A DNA stretch of 20,122 bases from an uncultured Alphaproteobacteria bacterium. GTDB lineage: Bacteria; Pseudomonadota; Alphaproteobacteria; Sphingomonadales; Sphingomonadaceae. A program made the translations under genes and the position numbers. Below, one piece after another: positions 1-6,777 of the stretch; positions within the stretch are counted from its first letter, which is position 1; every line of letters starts with the position of its first letter. The stretch is from NCBI GenBank assembly GCA_903939555.1, contig CAJAHV010000269.1, positions 1-20,122 of the forward strand, given 5' to 3'. The notes beneath the pieces are model-generated. The model saw only the letters and a program-made list of their open reading frames with translations, was not told the DNA's origin and did not search any database.

Positions 1-693
1 GACACCCTCGCCGACGAACAGCACCCCCGGCCCCGGCGCGACATCATGGCTGACGCGGTGAACATCCCAGGTCGGCGCCATTATCGGCAACATGTCGGCG
101 GTGCCGGTTTCAACGAACATCGGCCGCGCCATCGTCTTCCAAAGACCGGCGGTGAACGCCGGCGGAAGCGGGCCGGACAGACCGGCGATTATCGCCGGCG
201 TAAGCGGGCCGGGCGGCGACCAGGCAATGACCGCCTCGACGGCCGCTTCGGGTGCGCCACCGGCACCGCCGAGCATCTGGGCGATCAGCGCGCCATAGCT
301 GTGGCCGGCGGCAATCACCGGCAACCCCGCAGCGACCCCTTCGGCAATCAGCCCGCGCATATCGGCCAGTCGCAGCGGAATACCCTGTTCGCGCGGGATC
401 TTTCCGCCGCCGGGATGGTCGGGCGAATCAGCATGGGTGGGCGCGCAGACACGAAAACCGGCCGCCGCCAGCGCGCCGCACAGCCGGTCATATTTGGCAC
501 CACTGCTGTTAGCGCCGTGCGAGAAGGGAATGAAACCGCGCGGCTTGCCCGGCGGTTGCCAGCGCCGCACCGGCACCTGGCGACCATCGGCGAGGACGAG
601 CGTGCCGTCCTGCGCAAGCGGTGCTGCCACGGCAGCACCGCCAATCAGGCTAGCCGCAACGCCGCCAGCCATGACCAGACGCCGGTCGATCAC
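1..693 (-). CDS. Exported alpha/beta hydrolase (partial, runs off the window)
   Basis: The minus strand is open from a GTG at 693 through the window edge, giving 231 visible codons; the C-terminus is missing. The N-terminus reads VIDRRLVMAGG followed by a small hydrophobic stretch ending near residue 27, which looks like a signal peptide with a Tat-like twin arginine, so export is likely. The body is an alpha/beta hydrolase: FSHGAN near residue 58 fits the oxyanion-hole strand, and the nucleophile elbow GHSYG places the serine at residue 132. The remaining catalytic acid and histidine would lie mostly beyond the window. Fold and motifs resemble dienelactone hydrolase or chlorophyllase-like esterases; the substrate is unknown. 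The gene follows the receptor gene by 70 bp on the same strand and may be co-transcribed. No clear Shine-Dalgarno sequence precedes the GTG; an in-frame ATG at 672 is the alternative, but it would lose the twin arginine. Confidence 0.8.
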   Translation of the reverse strand, partial: MIDRRLVMAGGVAASLIGGAAVAAPLAQDGTLVLADGRQVPVRRWQPPGKPRGFIPFSHGANSSGAKYDRLCGALAAAGFRVCAPTHADSPDHPGGGKIPREQGIPLRLADMRGLIAEGVAAGLPVIAAGHSYGALIAQMLGGAGGAPEAAVEAVIAWSPPGPLTPAIIAGLSGPLPPAFTAGLWKTMARPMFVETGTADMLPIMAPTWDVHRVSHDVAPGPGVLFVGEGV

Positions 694-763
694 GCGACGC
701 GATGCAATCGCTGACGCGATCCGGTGCCGGCCAGCGGCCGTGTCCGGGTCGCGGCGGGCGACA

Positions 764-3271
764 TCAGTAACGCACCGTGCCGGTCAGGCCGAACGTACGC
801 CGTTCGCCGATCGCCGGCACATAAGAGGCAGACAACGCCCCACCGGTGCCGATCAGGAACAGTGACGACGCAACATATTTCTTGTCGGCGAGGTTCTTGA
901 CATAGGCGTTGAACGAGAAGCGCCCGACGGTGACTCCGGCGGCGGCGTTGAGCAACAGGCGATCCGGCACATAGGCCAGATTGGCTTCATCGACATAAGA
1001 CTTGGTCTGGTAGGTGACGTCACCACGCGCGAACCAGCTGTTGTCATTGCCGAACTTGCCATCGAAGGTCAGGCCGGCACGAGCATCGAATTCGGGGATG
1101 CGCTCGATCTGGTTGCCGCCGATCGGCAGCACCTTGGTCAACGGCCCCTGCACGGTGGTGCAGACGATGCCATCGCAATTGCCCGATGCGCCAAAACGCT
1201 GCGACACGGTATCAGCAGTGTAGCGCGAGCGGTTGTAGCTGGCGCCGAAATCGAAACGCACGCCGCGGCTGACTTTCCAATTGCCTTCGACTTCGACCCC
1301 GTTGACCTTCACGCCGCCGATATTGCCGATAAGAGACGGCACGATGGCGATGAACGAGGCCGGCGGCGCGCCGTTGGCCAGAAGGCGCACGGCGTTGGTC
1401 TGCAGATTGCTCCAGTCGGTATGATAGGCGGCAAGGTTGATGGTCAGCTGGTTATCGAAGAAGCTGTTCTTCGTGCCGATTTCGTAGGTCCAGTTGGATT
1501 CATTGCCATAAGTCTGCTGCGGCACGAACGGCACGTTGCCGTTGAGCCCGCCCGACTTCACACCGCGCGCCACCGAGGCATAGACCATGTTGTTGTCGGT
1601 CGGCTTCCAGGTGACACTGCCGCGCGGCGTCACGAAGCTGGTGTTGCGCTGCAGATTGGGCGGTGTCAGCGTCTGGAGGCCGGTGTTAGGCGCCGCCTGA
1701 CGGACCAGGAAGTCGATGATGTTCTGGTCTTCATACGTATAGCGACCCTCGGCGGTGATCTCCAGCTGGGGCGTGGGCGCATAGGCGACGAACGCATAGA
1801 TGCTCATGATATCTTCGTCGCGCTGCAGGTAGGTATTGCGTTGGAAGAAGTTGGACGGGAACGCCAGACCCGGCCCGATCGGGAAGAAGGAGCTCGGATC
1901 GGGTGGGGTCAGCGAATTCGGCGGTGCAACTTCGCTGCCGTTCGAATCAATGTCCTTGGTCTTGGAATAGTTGGCGCCGACCAGCGCGCGCAGCGGGCCG
2001 CCGTCATCATAACTCAAACGCACTTCATGGCTGTAGCCCTTGAAGCTGGAATCATTGCCCGACGAATCGAACAGCGTGCCAAAATTGGTGCCGAACAACA
2101 CCAGCGGGATCAGCGGGTTGCGGGTGGGCGACCCACGCGCATTGACCTTGGCCTGGGTGTAGCCGAACTGGTACGAAGCGCTGATCGGGCCTTCAGGCGC
2201 CCATTCGACCTTGGCTGAAACGATTTGGGTCGGGCCCTTCAGGCCATAGGCGCGCGGATCGCTGATCAACCCCGGCGTGCGGACTTCGCCCGGCGCCAGC
2301 TGCGGGAGCGGCGGGATTTCACCCACGAAAAGGCGGTTTTCGCGGACGCCGGAGATGTTGGTAAGCGGCGAGGCGTTGAGCGTGTTGAACGCCGAGCCGC
2401 TGCCCGAGGTCGAGAGCGCATAGTTCGGCTGGCTGTCAATGCTGCGCTCGGTGCGGATATACATCGCATCGATGGTCAGGCTTTCGACCGGCTTGGCGAC
2501 GACGCGGACCTGATAGGCTTCCTTGTTCCAGCCGCCCAGGTTGCCCCGCGTTGCAGCGCCTTTTTCATTGGCGAGCGGGTGGTCATTTTCCCAGGTGCCG
2601 TCGAACTGCGAATGCGCGACCGACGCCATCACCGCCAGCTTGTCCTTGATGATCGGGATGCTGACAAAGGCGCGGGCATCATAGCGGTCATAGGTGCCGA
2701 TGGTGCCGCTGATTTCGGCTTCGATATCGGTCAGGCTGGGTGCACGCGACGTGAGGTTGATCGCGCCGGCAAAGGCGTTGCGGCCGTAAAGCGCCGACTG
2801 CGGCCCCTTGATGACTTCCAGCCGGTCGATCTCGATCAATGACTGGTCGATCAGGTAGCCGCGCTGAAGATAGATGCCATCGATATAGACGGGCACGTTC
2901 TGCACCGGCGAGGTCGTGCGCAGGTTCGTCTGGCCGCGGATCGCCGGCTGGATGACCAGCGGCGTAATCGCTTCGAAGCTGAAACCCACGGTACGGTCGG
3001 CGACATCGGAAAGGTCATCGATGCCCTGGCGCTTGAAATCCTGCGCTGTCAGCACGCTGACCGCCAACGGCACGTCCTGCAGCCGTTCATCGACGCGGCG
3101 GGCGGTGACCGTGATGGCGTTGGCATCATCTGCTTCGGCGGCGGCAATCGCAGCCGGTGCAGTCTGGGCTTGCGCAGTCTGGGCTTGCGCGGTCTGGGTC
3201 GGCACAGTCGTAGCGCCGAGGATCAACGCAAACATACTTGCGCTATGCCGAATGACAGTCCGATTTTTCAT
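764..3271 (-). CDS. TonB-dependent outer-membrane receptor
   Basis: An 835-residue protein of the TonB-dependent receptor family, which imports bulky or scarce substrates across the outer membrane using energy from TonB/ExbBD. The start at 3271 is chosen because GAGGGG lies just upstream and the protein then begins MKNRTVIRHSASMF, a normal signal peptide cleaved near AQAQ; the frame stays open 20 codons further upstream without a better start. After a short alanine- and glutamine-rich linker comes ITVTARRVDERLQDVP, a typical TonB-box/plug beginning, then the plug with IDRLEVIKGPQSALYGRN. The remainder is a 22-strand-barrel type sequence ending in an aromatic residue (GTVRY). Sphingomonads carry many such receptors for aromatic and plant-derived compounds, so the substrate cannot be named. 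It lies 131 bp downstream of the IclR gene, with an operator-like palindrome in the gap, and is probably under that regulator. Confidence 0.95.
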   Translation of the reverse strand: MKNRTVIRHSASMFALILGATTVPTQTAQAQTAQAQTAPAAIAAAEADDANAITVTARRVDERLQDVPLAVSVLTAQDFKRQGIDDLSDVADRTVGFSFEAITPLVIQPAIRGQTNLRTTSPVQNVPVYIDGIYLQRGYLIDQSLIEIDRLEVIKGPQSALYGRNAFAGAINLTSRAPSLTDIEAEISGTIGTYDRYDARAFVSIPIIKDKLAVMASVAHSQFDGTWENDHPLANEKGAATRGNLGGWNKEAYQVRVVAKPVESLTIDAMYIRTERSIDSQPNYALSTSGSGSAFNTLNASPLTNISGVRENRLFVGEIPPLPQLAPGEVRTPGLISDPRAYGLKGPTQIVSAKVEWAPEGPISASYQFGYTQAKVNARGSPTRNPLIPLVLFGTNFGTLFDSSGNDSSFKGYSHEVRLSYDDGGPLRALVGANYSKTKDIDSNGSEVAPPNSLTPPDPSSFFPIGPGLAFPSNFFQRNTYLQRDEDIMSIYAFVAYAPTPQLEITAEGRYTYEDQNIIDFLVRQAAPNTGLQTLTPPNLQRNTSFVTPRGSVTWKPTDNNMVYASVARGVKSGGLNGNVPFVPQQTYGNESNWTYEIGTKNSFFDNQLTINLAAYHTDWSNLQTNAVRLLANGAPPASFIAIVPSLIGNIGGVKVNGVEVEGNWKVSRGVRFDFGASYNRSRYTADTVSQRFGASGNCDGIVCTTVQGPLTKVLPIGGNQIERIPEFDARAGLTFDGKFGNDNSWFARGDVTYQTKSYVDEANLAYVPDRLLLNAAAGVTVGRFSFNAYVKNLADKKYVASSLFLIGTGGALSASYVPAIGERRTFGLTGTVRY
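3159..3203 (-). repeat. 15-bp tandem repeat in the receptor signal-peptide/linker region
   Basis: Two perfect 15-bp copies (3159-3173 and 3174-3188) and a third diverged copy (3189-3203) encode the repeated residues around TAQAQ/TAQ at the signal-peptide cleavage zone of the TonB-dependent receptor. The unit is a multiple of three, so gain or loss of copies would keep the frame and only change linker length. Confidence 0.8.
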
Positions 3272-3290
3272 GATGCCCCTCATTGATACG

Positions 3291-3318
3291 ATCATATTGC
3301 TAACGATTTGCCGTCGAA
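3291..3318 (-). promoter_or_regulatory. Candidate promoter of the receptor gene
   Basis: On the minus strand TTCGAC (3318-3313) and TATGAT (3296-3291) are separated by 16 bp and lie about 20 bp before the receptor start codon. The match to a sigma-70 type promoter is fair only, and transcription could equally start further upstream near the operator at 3395-3413. Confidence 0.35.
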
Positions 3319-3394
3319 GCTTTTGCCACACTGCCTGTCCGACTTGTCGCTAAACAGTCATGATTGCCGCACAGATAGGCCATCTTCACGCCGT

Positions 3395-3413
3395 CTATCC
3401 GGCTAGCGGATAT
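3395..3413. promoter_or_regulatory. Putative IclR-family operator, copy 2 (receptor side)
   Basis: CTATCCGGCTAGCGGATAT contains the inverted repeat TATCCG-N5-CGGATA. It matches the site at 4241-4259 at 16 of 19 positions with identical half-site spacing. It overlaps the stop codon of the IclR gene (3403-3405) and lies about 125 bp upstream of the receptor start. Binding by the neighbouring regulator is inferred, not shown. Confidence 0.6.
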
Positions 3414-4224
3414 CAATCGGGTGTTTTTGCCCCAGTTCGCCCGCAATCGCCCGAGCAGTGTCCTGCAAAGCCGTAACGAAACGGCCCTCCGCTTCCGCCA
3501 TGCTGACCGCCGAGGCAAAGAAGATCAGCGCCAGCGCGCCGACCACCCGGTCGTTCTGGAACAACGGCACGGCGACCGACGAGGTCTTGCCCGGCGTGGC
3601 GGTATAGGCGTTGCGCGCCTGTGTGGCGAAACCGCGCGTCCTGATATCGGCGAGCATGCGTTCATTGCTCGTCAACAGCACCGCCATGCGTTCGGCGGGC
3701 CCATCGAGCTGGCGCAGGCCCTGCAACACGCCGCGGCGTTCCTCCTCCTCGCAGAAAGCGAGATAGGCCTTGCCGGTCGAACATTCGATGATCGGCAGGG
3801 TGAAGCCGGGAACATAATTGTGCAGGGTCAGGCTGGTCAGCTTGTGGGTCGAATCGCGCACCATCATTACCGGGCCGACGCGGGTGGTAACGCTCACCGG
3901 CCAGGCGAGTTTGTTGGTCAGGGCAACGATATGCGGCCGGGCAACCGCGACGAGATCGCTTTCATCCTGAAACCCGAAGCTCAAGGTGCGAACCAGCGCC
4001 GTCGGGCGATAGCGTTTGCGCGCCGGTTCACGCTCGATCATGCCCTCATCCATCAGCGTCTGCACGATGCGGCAGGCGGTAGGATAGGGAATTTGCGCGG
4101 AGCGGCATATCTCCATCATCGTCACCGACCCACCGCGGTTGACCGCCTGCAACACGGCCAATCCGCGGCTGATCGCGCGCACATTGCCATCGCGTTCCAC
4201 GCTTGTTGTTGCTGCCAATGCCAT
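3403..4224 (-). CDS. IclR-family transcriptional regulator
   Basis: A 273-residue protein of normal IclR length. Residues about 15-80 form the N-terminal winged helix-turn-helix, with recognisable SVTMMEICRSAQIPYPTACR and the following LMDEGMIER helix and a KRYRPTALV wing. Residues about 95-260 form the GAF-like effector domain (STGKAYLAF, TSSVAVPLFQNDRVVGALAL). Proteins of this family usually control aromatic or carboxylate catabolism in response to a pathway compound. The ATG at 4224 is preceded by a GAGGGGGG stretch. A perfect 19-bp palindrome lies 16 bp upstream of the start and a near copy overlaps its stop codon, so it probably regulates itself, the divergent DUF1838 gene and the downstream receptor gene. 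Whether it represses or activates cannot be read from the sequence, although the operator position over the promoters favours repression. Confidence 0.93.
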   Translation of the reverse strand: MALAATTSVERDGNVRAISRGLAVLQAVNRGGSVTMMEICRSAQIPYPTACRIVQTLMDEGMIEREPARKRYRPTALVRTLSFGFQDESDLVAVARPHIVALTNKLAWPVSVTTRVGPVMMVRDSTHKLTSLTLHNYVPGFTLPIIECSTGKAYLAFCEEEERRGVLQGLRQLDGPAERMAVLLTSNERMLADIRTRGFATQARNAYTATPGKTSSVAVPLFQNDRVVGALALIFFASAVSMAEAEGRFVTALQDTARAIAGELGQKHPIDIR

Positions 4225-4235
4225 CCCCCCTCTGC

Positions 4236-4265
4236 TTGACCTATCCGGCTGCCGGATAGTCTATT
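4236..4265 (+). promoter_or_regulatory. Candidate forward promoter of the DUF1838 gene
   Basis: TTGACC (4236-4241) and TCTATT (4260-4265), 18 bp apart, could be the -35 and -10 boxes. The operator fills the spacer exactly, a normal arrangement for a repressed promoter. The -10 match is weak. Confidence 0.35.
4241..4259. promoter_or_regulatory. Putative IclR-family operator, copy 1 (iclR/DUF1838 divergent promoter)
   Basis: CTATCCGGCTGCCGGATAG is a perfect palindrome around one central base (9 bp + 1 + 9 bp). It lies 16 bp upstream of the IclR start and 81 bp upstream of the DUF1838 start, overlapping candidate promoter elements for both genes. The same TATCCG-N5-CGGATA pattern recurs at 3395-3413. 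Size, symmetry and position fit an IclR-family operator. Confidence 0.68.
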
Positions 4266-4285
4266 GCGCTGGCGCTTGATGTCAA
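4258..4285 (-). promoter_or_regulatory. Candidate promoter of the IclR gene
   Basis: On the minus strand a perfect TTGACA (4285-4280) and TAGACT (4263-4258) are 16 bp apart. The operator at 4241-4259 overlaps the end of the -10 box and the expected start point, which would give autoregulation by steric blocking. Confidence 0.5.
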
Positions 4286-4340
4286 AGCCGCCGGGTGGTC
4301 ACCTGACGGTTGAAACCTGTTGACACCCCGGAGACACGCC

Positions 4341-5372
4341 ATGGAACGCCGTGATTTTCTAACCCTGACCGGCGCCGCCATAGCGGCCGGTGCCCTGCCG
4401 GCGGCGGCTAGCGCGCGCAGCGGCACTGATCCGGCAACGCTCAAAGGGCCCTATCTCGACCTGATGACGCCGAACGGCAACATGCAGGCCTGGGCGCGGC
4501 TGCTCGGCAACATCGACATGAAATCGACCAAATATGGCTGGGCACAGGGCCTGATCCAAGGCGTTCGCCCCGGCGAGGCGATCCGCGACATCTGCGGCTT
4601 CACCATGATGTCGTGCGCCCGCTTGCTGCCGCATGAAAGCGGCATCGGCTATCGCAAGATCCTGCGCGAAGTCGGGCTGTATACCGATCTCAAATCGGGC
4701 GAGATCATCACCGAGATGGTCAATCCCTATCTCAATGAAACCGTCAAGGTCGTGCCGATCACCAACGATCCCTTCAACCACACCATCACCGAATTCGCAC
4801 CGCAACCGCCCAGCTATGGCGGGCTCAACCGCGCCGCGCCGCCACCGGTACCGCTGCAACTCGACTGGACCCGGCGCGGCGACACGCTGAACCTGTTCAG
4901 CCACATCAACCTGTTCTACCCGTCATCGCTGCCGCCGGCGAAATGGCCGCGCGAAAACGCCAATCCGTTCAATCAGGTGACCGAAACCTTCCTCTACCAG
5001 ATCCCCTGGGCCGACATGCAGAACGCCAAGAAGACCAGCGTCGAATATGGCGGCACCTGGGCGCGCACGACGCCGTGGCTGCCGTGGCTGTTGATGGGGC
5101 CGACGCCCGGCCATTGCCAGTATGCGACCTTCATGGGCGCTTTTGACGATATCAACCGCATTGACCGCAAGACGCTCGATTATGTCGAAAAGCATCATCC
5201 ATTGTATCTGAAGGCCCCCGAAAAATGGGTCGACCCCAGCCTGTCGAGCCTGGAACTCTACGCCCGCACCCAGACGCCCGCCCCGGTCCCCGCCGGCCAG
5301 CCGGTGCCGCGCGCGCCGGAGCCTGAACTGCCGGCCTGGTACAAGGCGATGATGGCGAAGCAACCGGGCTGA
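4341..5372 (+). CDS. Tat-exported DUF1838 family protein
   Basis: A 343-residue protein recognisable as DUF1838 (PF08894), a family of unknown function frequent in sphingomonads and related bacteria. The ATG at 4341 follows a GGAGA element and starts MERRDFLTLTGAAIAAG, a textbook twin-arginine signal peptide with an AxA-type cleavage zone near residue 29 (AAASA), so the folded protein is probably exported to the periplasm. Seven further codons upstream are open but would spoil the signal peptide. The body has conserved-looking aromatic and proline-rich stretches, such as GFTMMSCARLLP and YGGTWARTTPWLPWLLMGP, and a proline-rich tail ending in AWYKAMMAKQPG. No catalytic motif is recognised. It diverges from the IclR gene and shares the operator region, so it is probably part of that regulon and may process a compound imported by the nearby receptor. 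Confidence 0.9.
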   Translation: MERRDFLTLTGAAIAAGALPAAASARSGTDPATLKGPYLDLMTPNGNMQAWARLLGNIDMKSTKYGWAQGLIQGVRPGEAIRDICGFTMMSCARLLPHESGIGYRKILREVGLYTDLKSGEIITEMVNPYLNETVKVVPITNDPFNHTITEFAPQPPSYGGLNRAAPPPVPLQLDWTRRGDTLNLFSHINLFYPSSLPPAKWPRENANPFNQVTETFLYQIPWADMQNAKKTSVEYGGTWARTTPWLPWLLMGPTPGHCQYATFMGAFDDINRIDRKTLDYVEKHHPLYLKAPEKWVDPSLSSLELYARTQTPAPVPAGQPVPRAPEPELPAWYKAMMAKQPG

Positions 5373-5387
5373 CGCCCAACTCCAGCC

Positions 5388-5416
5388 TGTCACCCCGGGC
5401 TTTACCTGGGGTGACA
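5388..5416. terminator. Palindromic repeat / bidirectional terminator candidate, copy 1
   Basis: TGTCACCCC (5388-5396) and GGGGTGACA (5408-5416) form a 9-bp stem with an 11-nt loop that can pair further (GG/CC). It lies between the convergent DUF1838 and MFS genes. There is no run of T, so intrinsic termination is uncertain; the sequence also resembles the small GTCACCCCGGG-type dispersed palindromes common in alphaproteobacteria. A related copy is at 9699-9726. Confidence 0.55.
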
Positions 5417-5429
5417 AATGGGGCGCTCC

Positions 5430-6632
5430 TCAATCCGAAGCCGGATAGCGCCCCAGCGTCAGCAGCAAGAGCGGCGCGACCAGAAACGTCACCCCCGCAC
5501 CGATCAGCGCCGGGTCGTAACTGCCATAAACGCCATGGATATGCCCGAACACCGGCGGTGCCAGCCCGGTCGCCGCCAGTACGCCGCCGATCTGCACACC
5601 ATAAATGAAGCCGTAATTCTTCATGCCGAAATAGCGCCCAGCCATGAAGGCGATCAGGTCGAACTCCGCGCCCGCCGCCAGCCCAACCAGCGCCGCCGCC
5701 AGCCCGATCACCAGCCCGGGCGGCAATGTGTCACCGATCAACAGGAAGCAGGCGAGCGCCGGGACGGCGAGGAACCCCACCGCCACCAGCGGCGCCCAGA
5801 AGCGGTCGAGCAGGATGCCAGCGATAATCCGCCCACCCATCACCGAAAGGCCCGAAAAGCCGGCGTAAAGTGCCGCCGTCACCGGATCGAGACCACGGTC
5901 GGTGAGCAACGGCACCAGATTGGGGATGACCCCGGCCACCCCGAAGGTGACCGCCGAAAACACCAGCAGCATCGTCCAGAAGCGTCGATCACGCAGCGCC
6001 TCGCCGCGCGTCGCGCCGGTCAGCGGCGGCGCGCCATCGGCTGGCGCCGGTGCATCGCGGAACAGCCAGGCGACCAGCGGCAGCGCCAGCACGATCACCG
6101 AACCCCCGAGCAGCAGATAGGCAGTCTGCCAGTCGCGCACCGCGATCACCGCTGTCATTGCCGGTGGAGCCAGCACCGCGGCAATGCCGGTGCCGAACAG
6201 CGCCAGGCCCAGCGCCGCGCCGCGCGCCTTGTTGAACCAGCCGCTGATGCCGCGCGTCCAAGTCACCTGCCCGGTACCCGAGCCCAACAGCGCCACCAGC
6301 ATCCAGCCGGCATACCAGCCATACAGGCTGGTCGCGATGAACGGCAGCGCCATCAGCCCGATGCCAAGCCCGAGCATGGACAGCAGCGCCACCGGCCGCG
6401 CGCCAAATCGATCGATCGCTGCTCCCCACAACCAGGTCACCGCCAGCACGCCGAGCATCTGCACGGCAAAGCCCCATTGGATTGCCTCGCGGCTCCAGCC
6501 CGTGGCCGCCGCCACCGGCTTCAGGAACACGCCGAGCGTATAAAAGGGCAGCGCCGAGATGGAAAAAGCAGCGCCAATGGCGCCGCCGACGATGATCGGC
6601 CAGCCGCGCCGGAATTCTGCCTGTGCACTCAT
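5430..6632 (-). CDS. MFS transporter, probably for an organic anion
   Basis: A 400-residue major facilitator protein with about 12 hydrophobic segments. The start at 6632 (MSAQAEFRRGWPIIVGG) is chosen because AGGGG lies 7 bp upstream and it gives the normal MFS length; the frame is open for 62 codons further but these look non-coding. The loop between helices 2 and 3 has GAAIDRFGARPVALL, the family's G-x-x-x-D-R-x-G-x-R signature, with the related LLDRFWAP in the second half. The central cytoplasmic loop is short (APAPADGAPPL). Overall layout resembles the oxalate/formate antiporter and monocarboxylate-type carriers, so an organic acid is a reasonable guess for the substrate. It is divergent from flavoprotein 1 across a 145-bp gap and probably imports the compound broken down by the surrounding enzymes. 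Confidence 0.92.
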   Translation of the reverse strand: MSAQAEFRRGWPIIVGGAIGAAFSISALPFYTLGVFLKPVAAATGWSREAIQWGFAVQMLGVLAVTWLWGAAIDRFGARPVALLSMLGLGIGLMALPFIATSLYGWYAGWMLVALLGSGTGQVTWTRGISGWFNKARGAALGLALFGTGIAAVLAPPAMTAVIAVRDWQTAYLLLGGSVIVLALPLVAWLFRDAPAPADGAPPLTGATRGEALRDRRFWTMLLVFSAVTFGVAGVIPNLVPLLTDRGLDPVTAALYAGFSGLSVMGGRIIAGILLDRFWAPLVAVGFLAVPALACFLLIGDTLPPGLVIGLAAALVGLAAGAEFDLIAFMAGRYFGMKNYGFIYGVQIGGVLAATGLAPPVFGHIHGVYGSYDPALIGAGVTFLVAPLLLLTLGRYPASD

Positions 6633-6777
6633 CCTGCCACCCCTATTGTCCCGCACCATTGCAACCGACATCGCCATCGCCGCGCTGCGATGCGCCCGGC
6701 CGCCGCCAAAACTCCGCCCTGCGGACAAAGGCTTCAACCAGACGACAGGCGCGCCTCGACCCGCTATCCCTAGCCGC

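Noticed and set aside
46..714. Plus-strand frame of 222 codons at the left edge
   Set aside because: Arg-rich product without domains; the minus strand encodes an alpha/beta hydrolase with GHSYG.
1421..2842. Two long plus-strand open frames opposite the TonB-dependent receptor
   Set aside because: No recognisable domain, and the receptor covers the whole region.
5418..6773. Open frame of 451 codons on the plus strand opposite the MFS transporter
   Set aside because: The product is an Arg/Gln/His/Pro-rich sequence without domains, typical of antisense frames in GC-rich genes; the minus strand encodes a clear transporter.
6764..6775. GCTATCCCTAGC just before dehydrogenase 1, partly resembling the IclR operator
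   Set aside because: Only CTATCC matches; the second half-site is absent and the short inverted repeat is weak.
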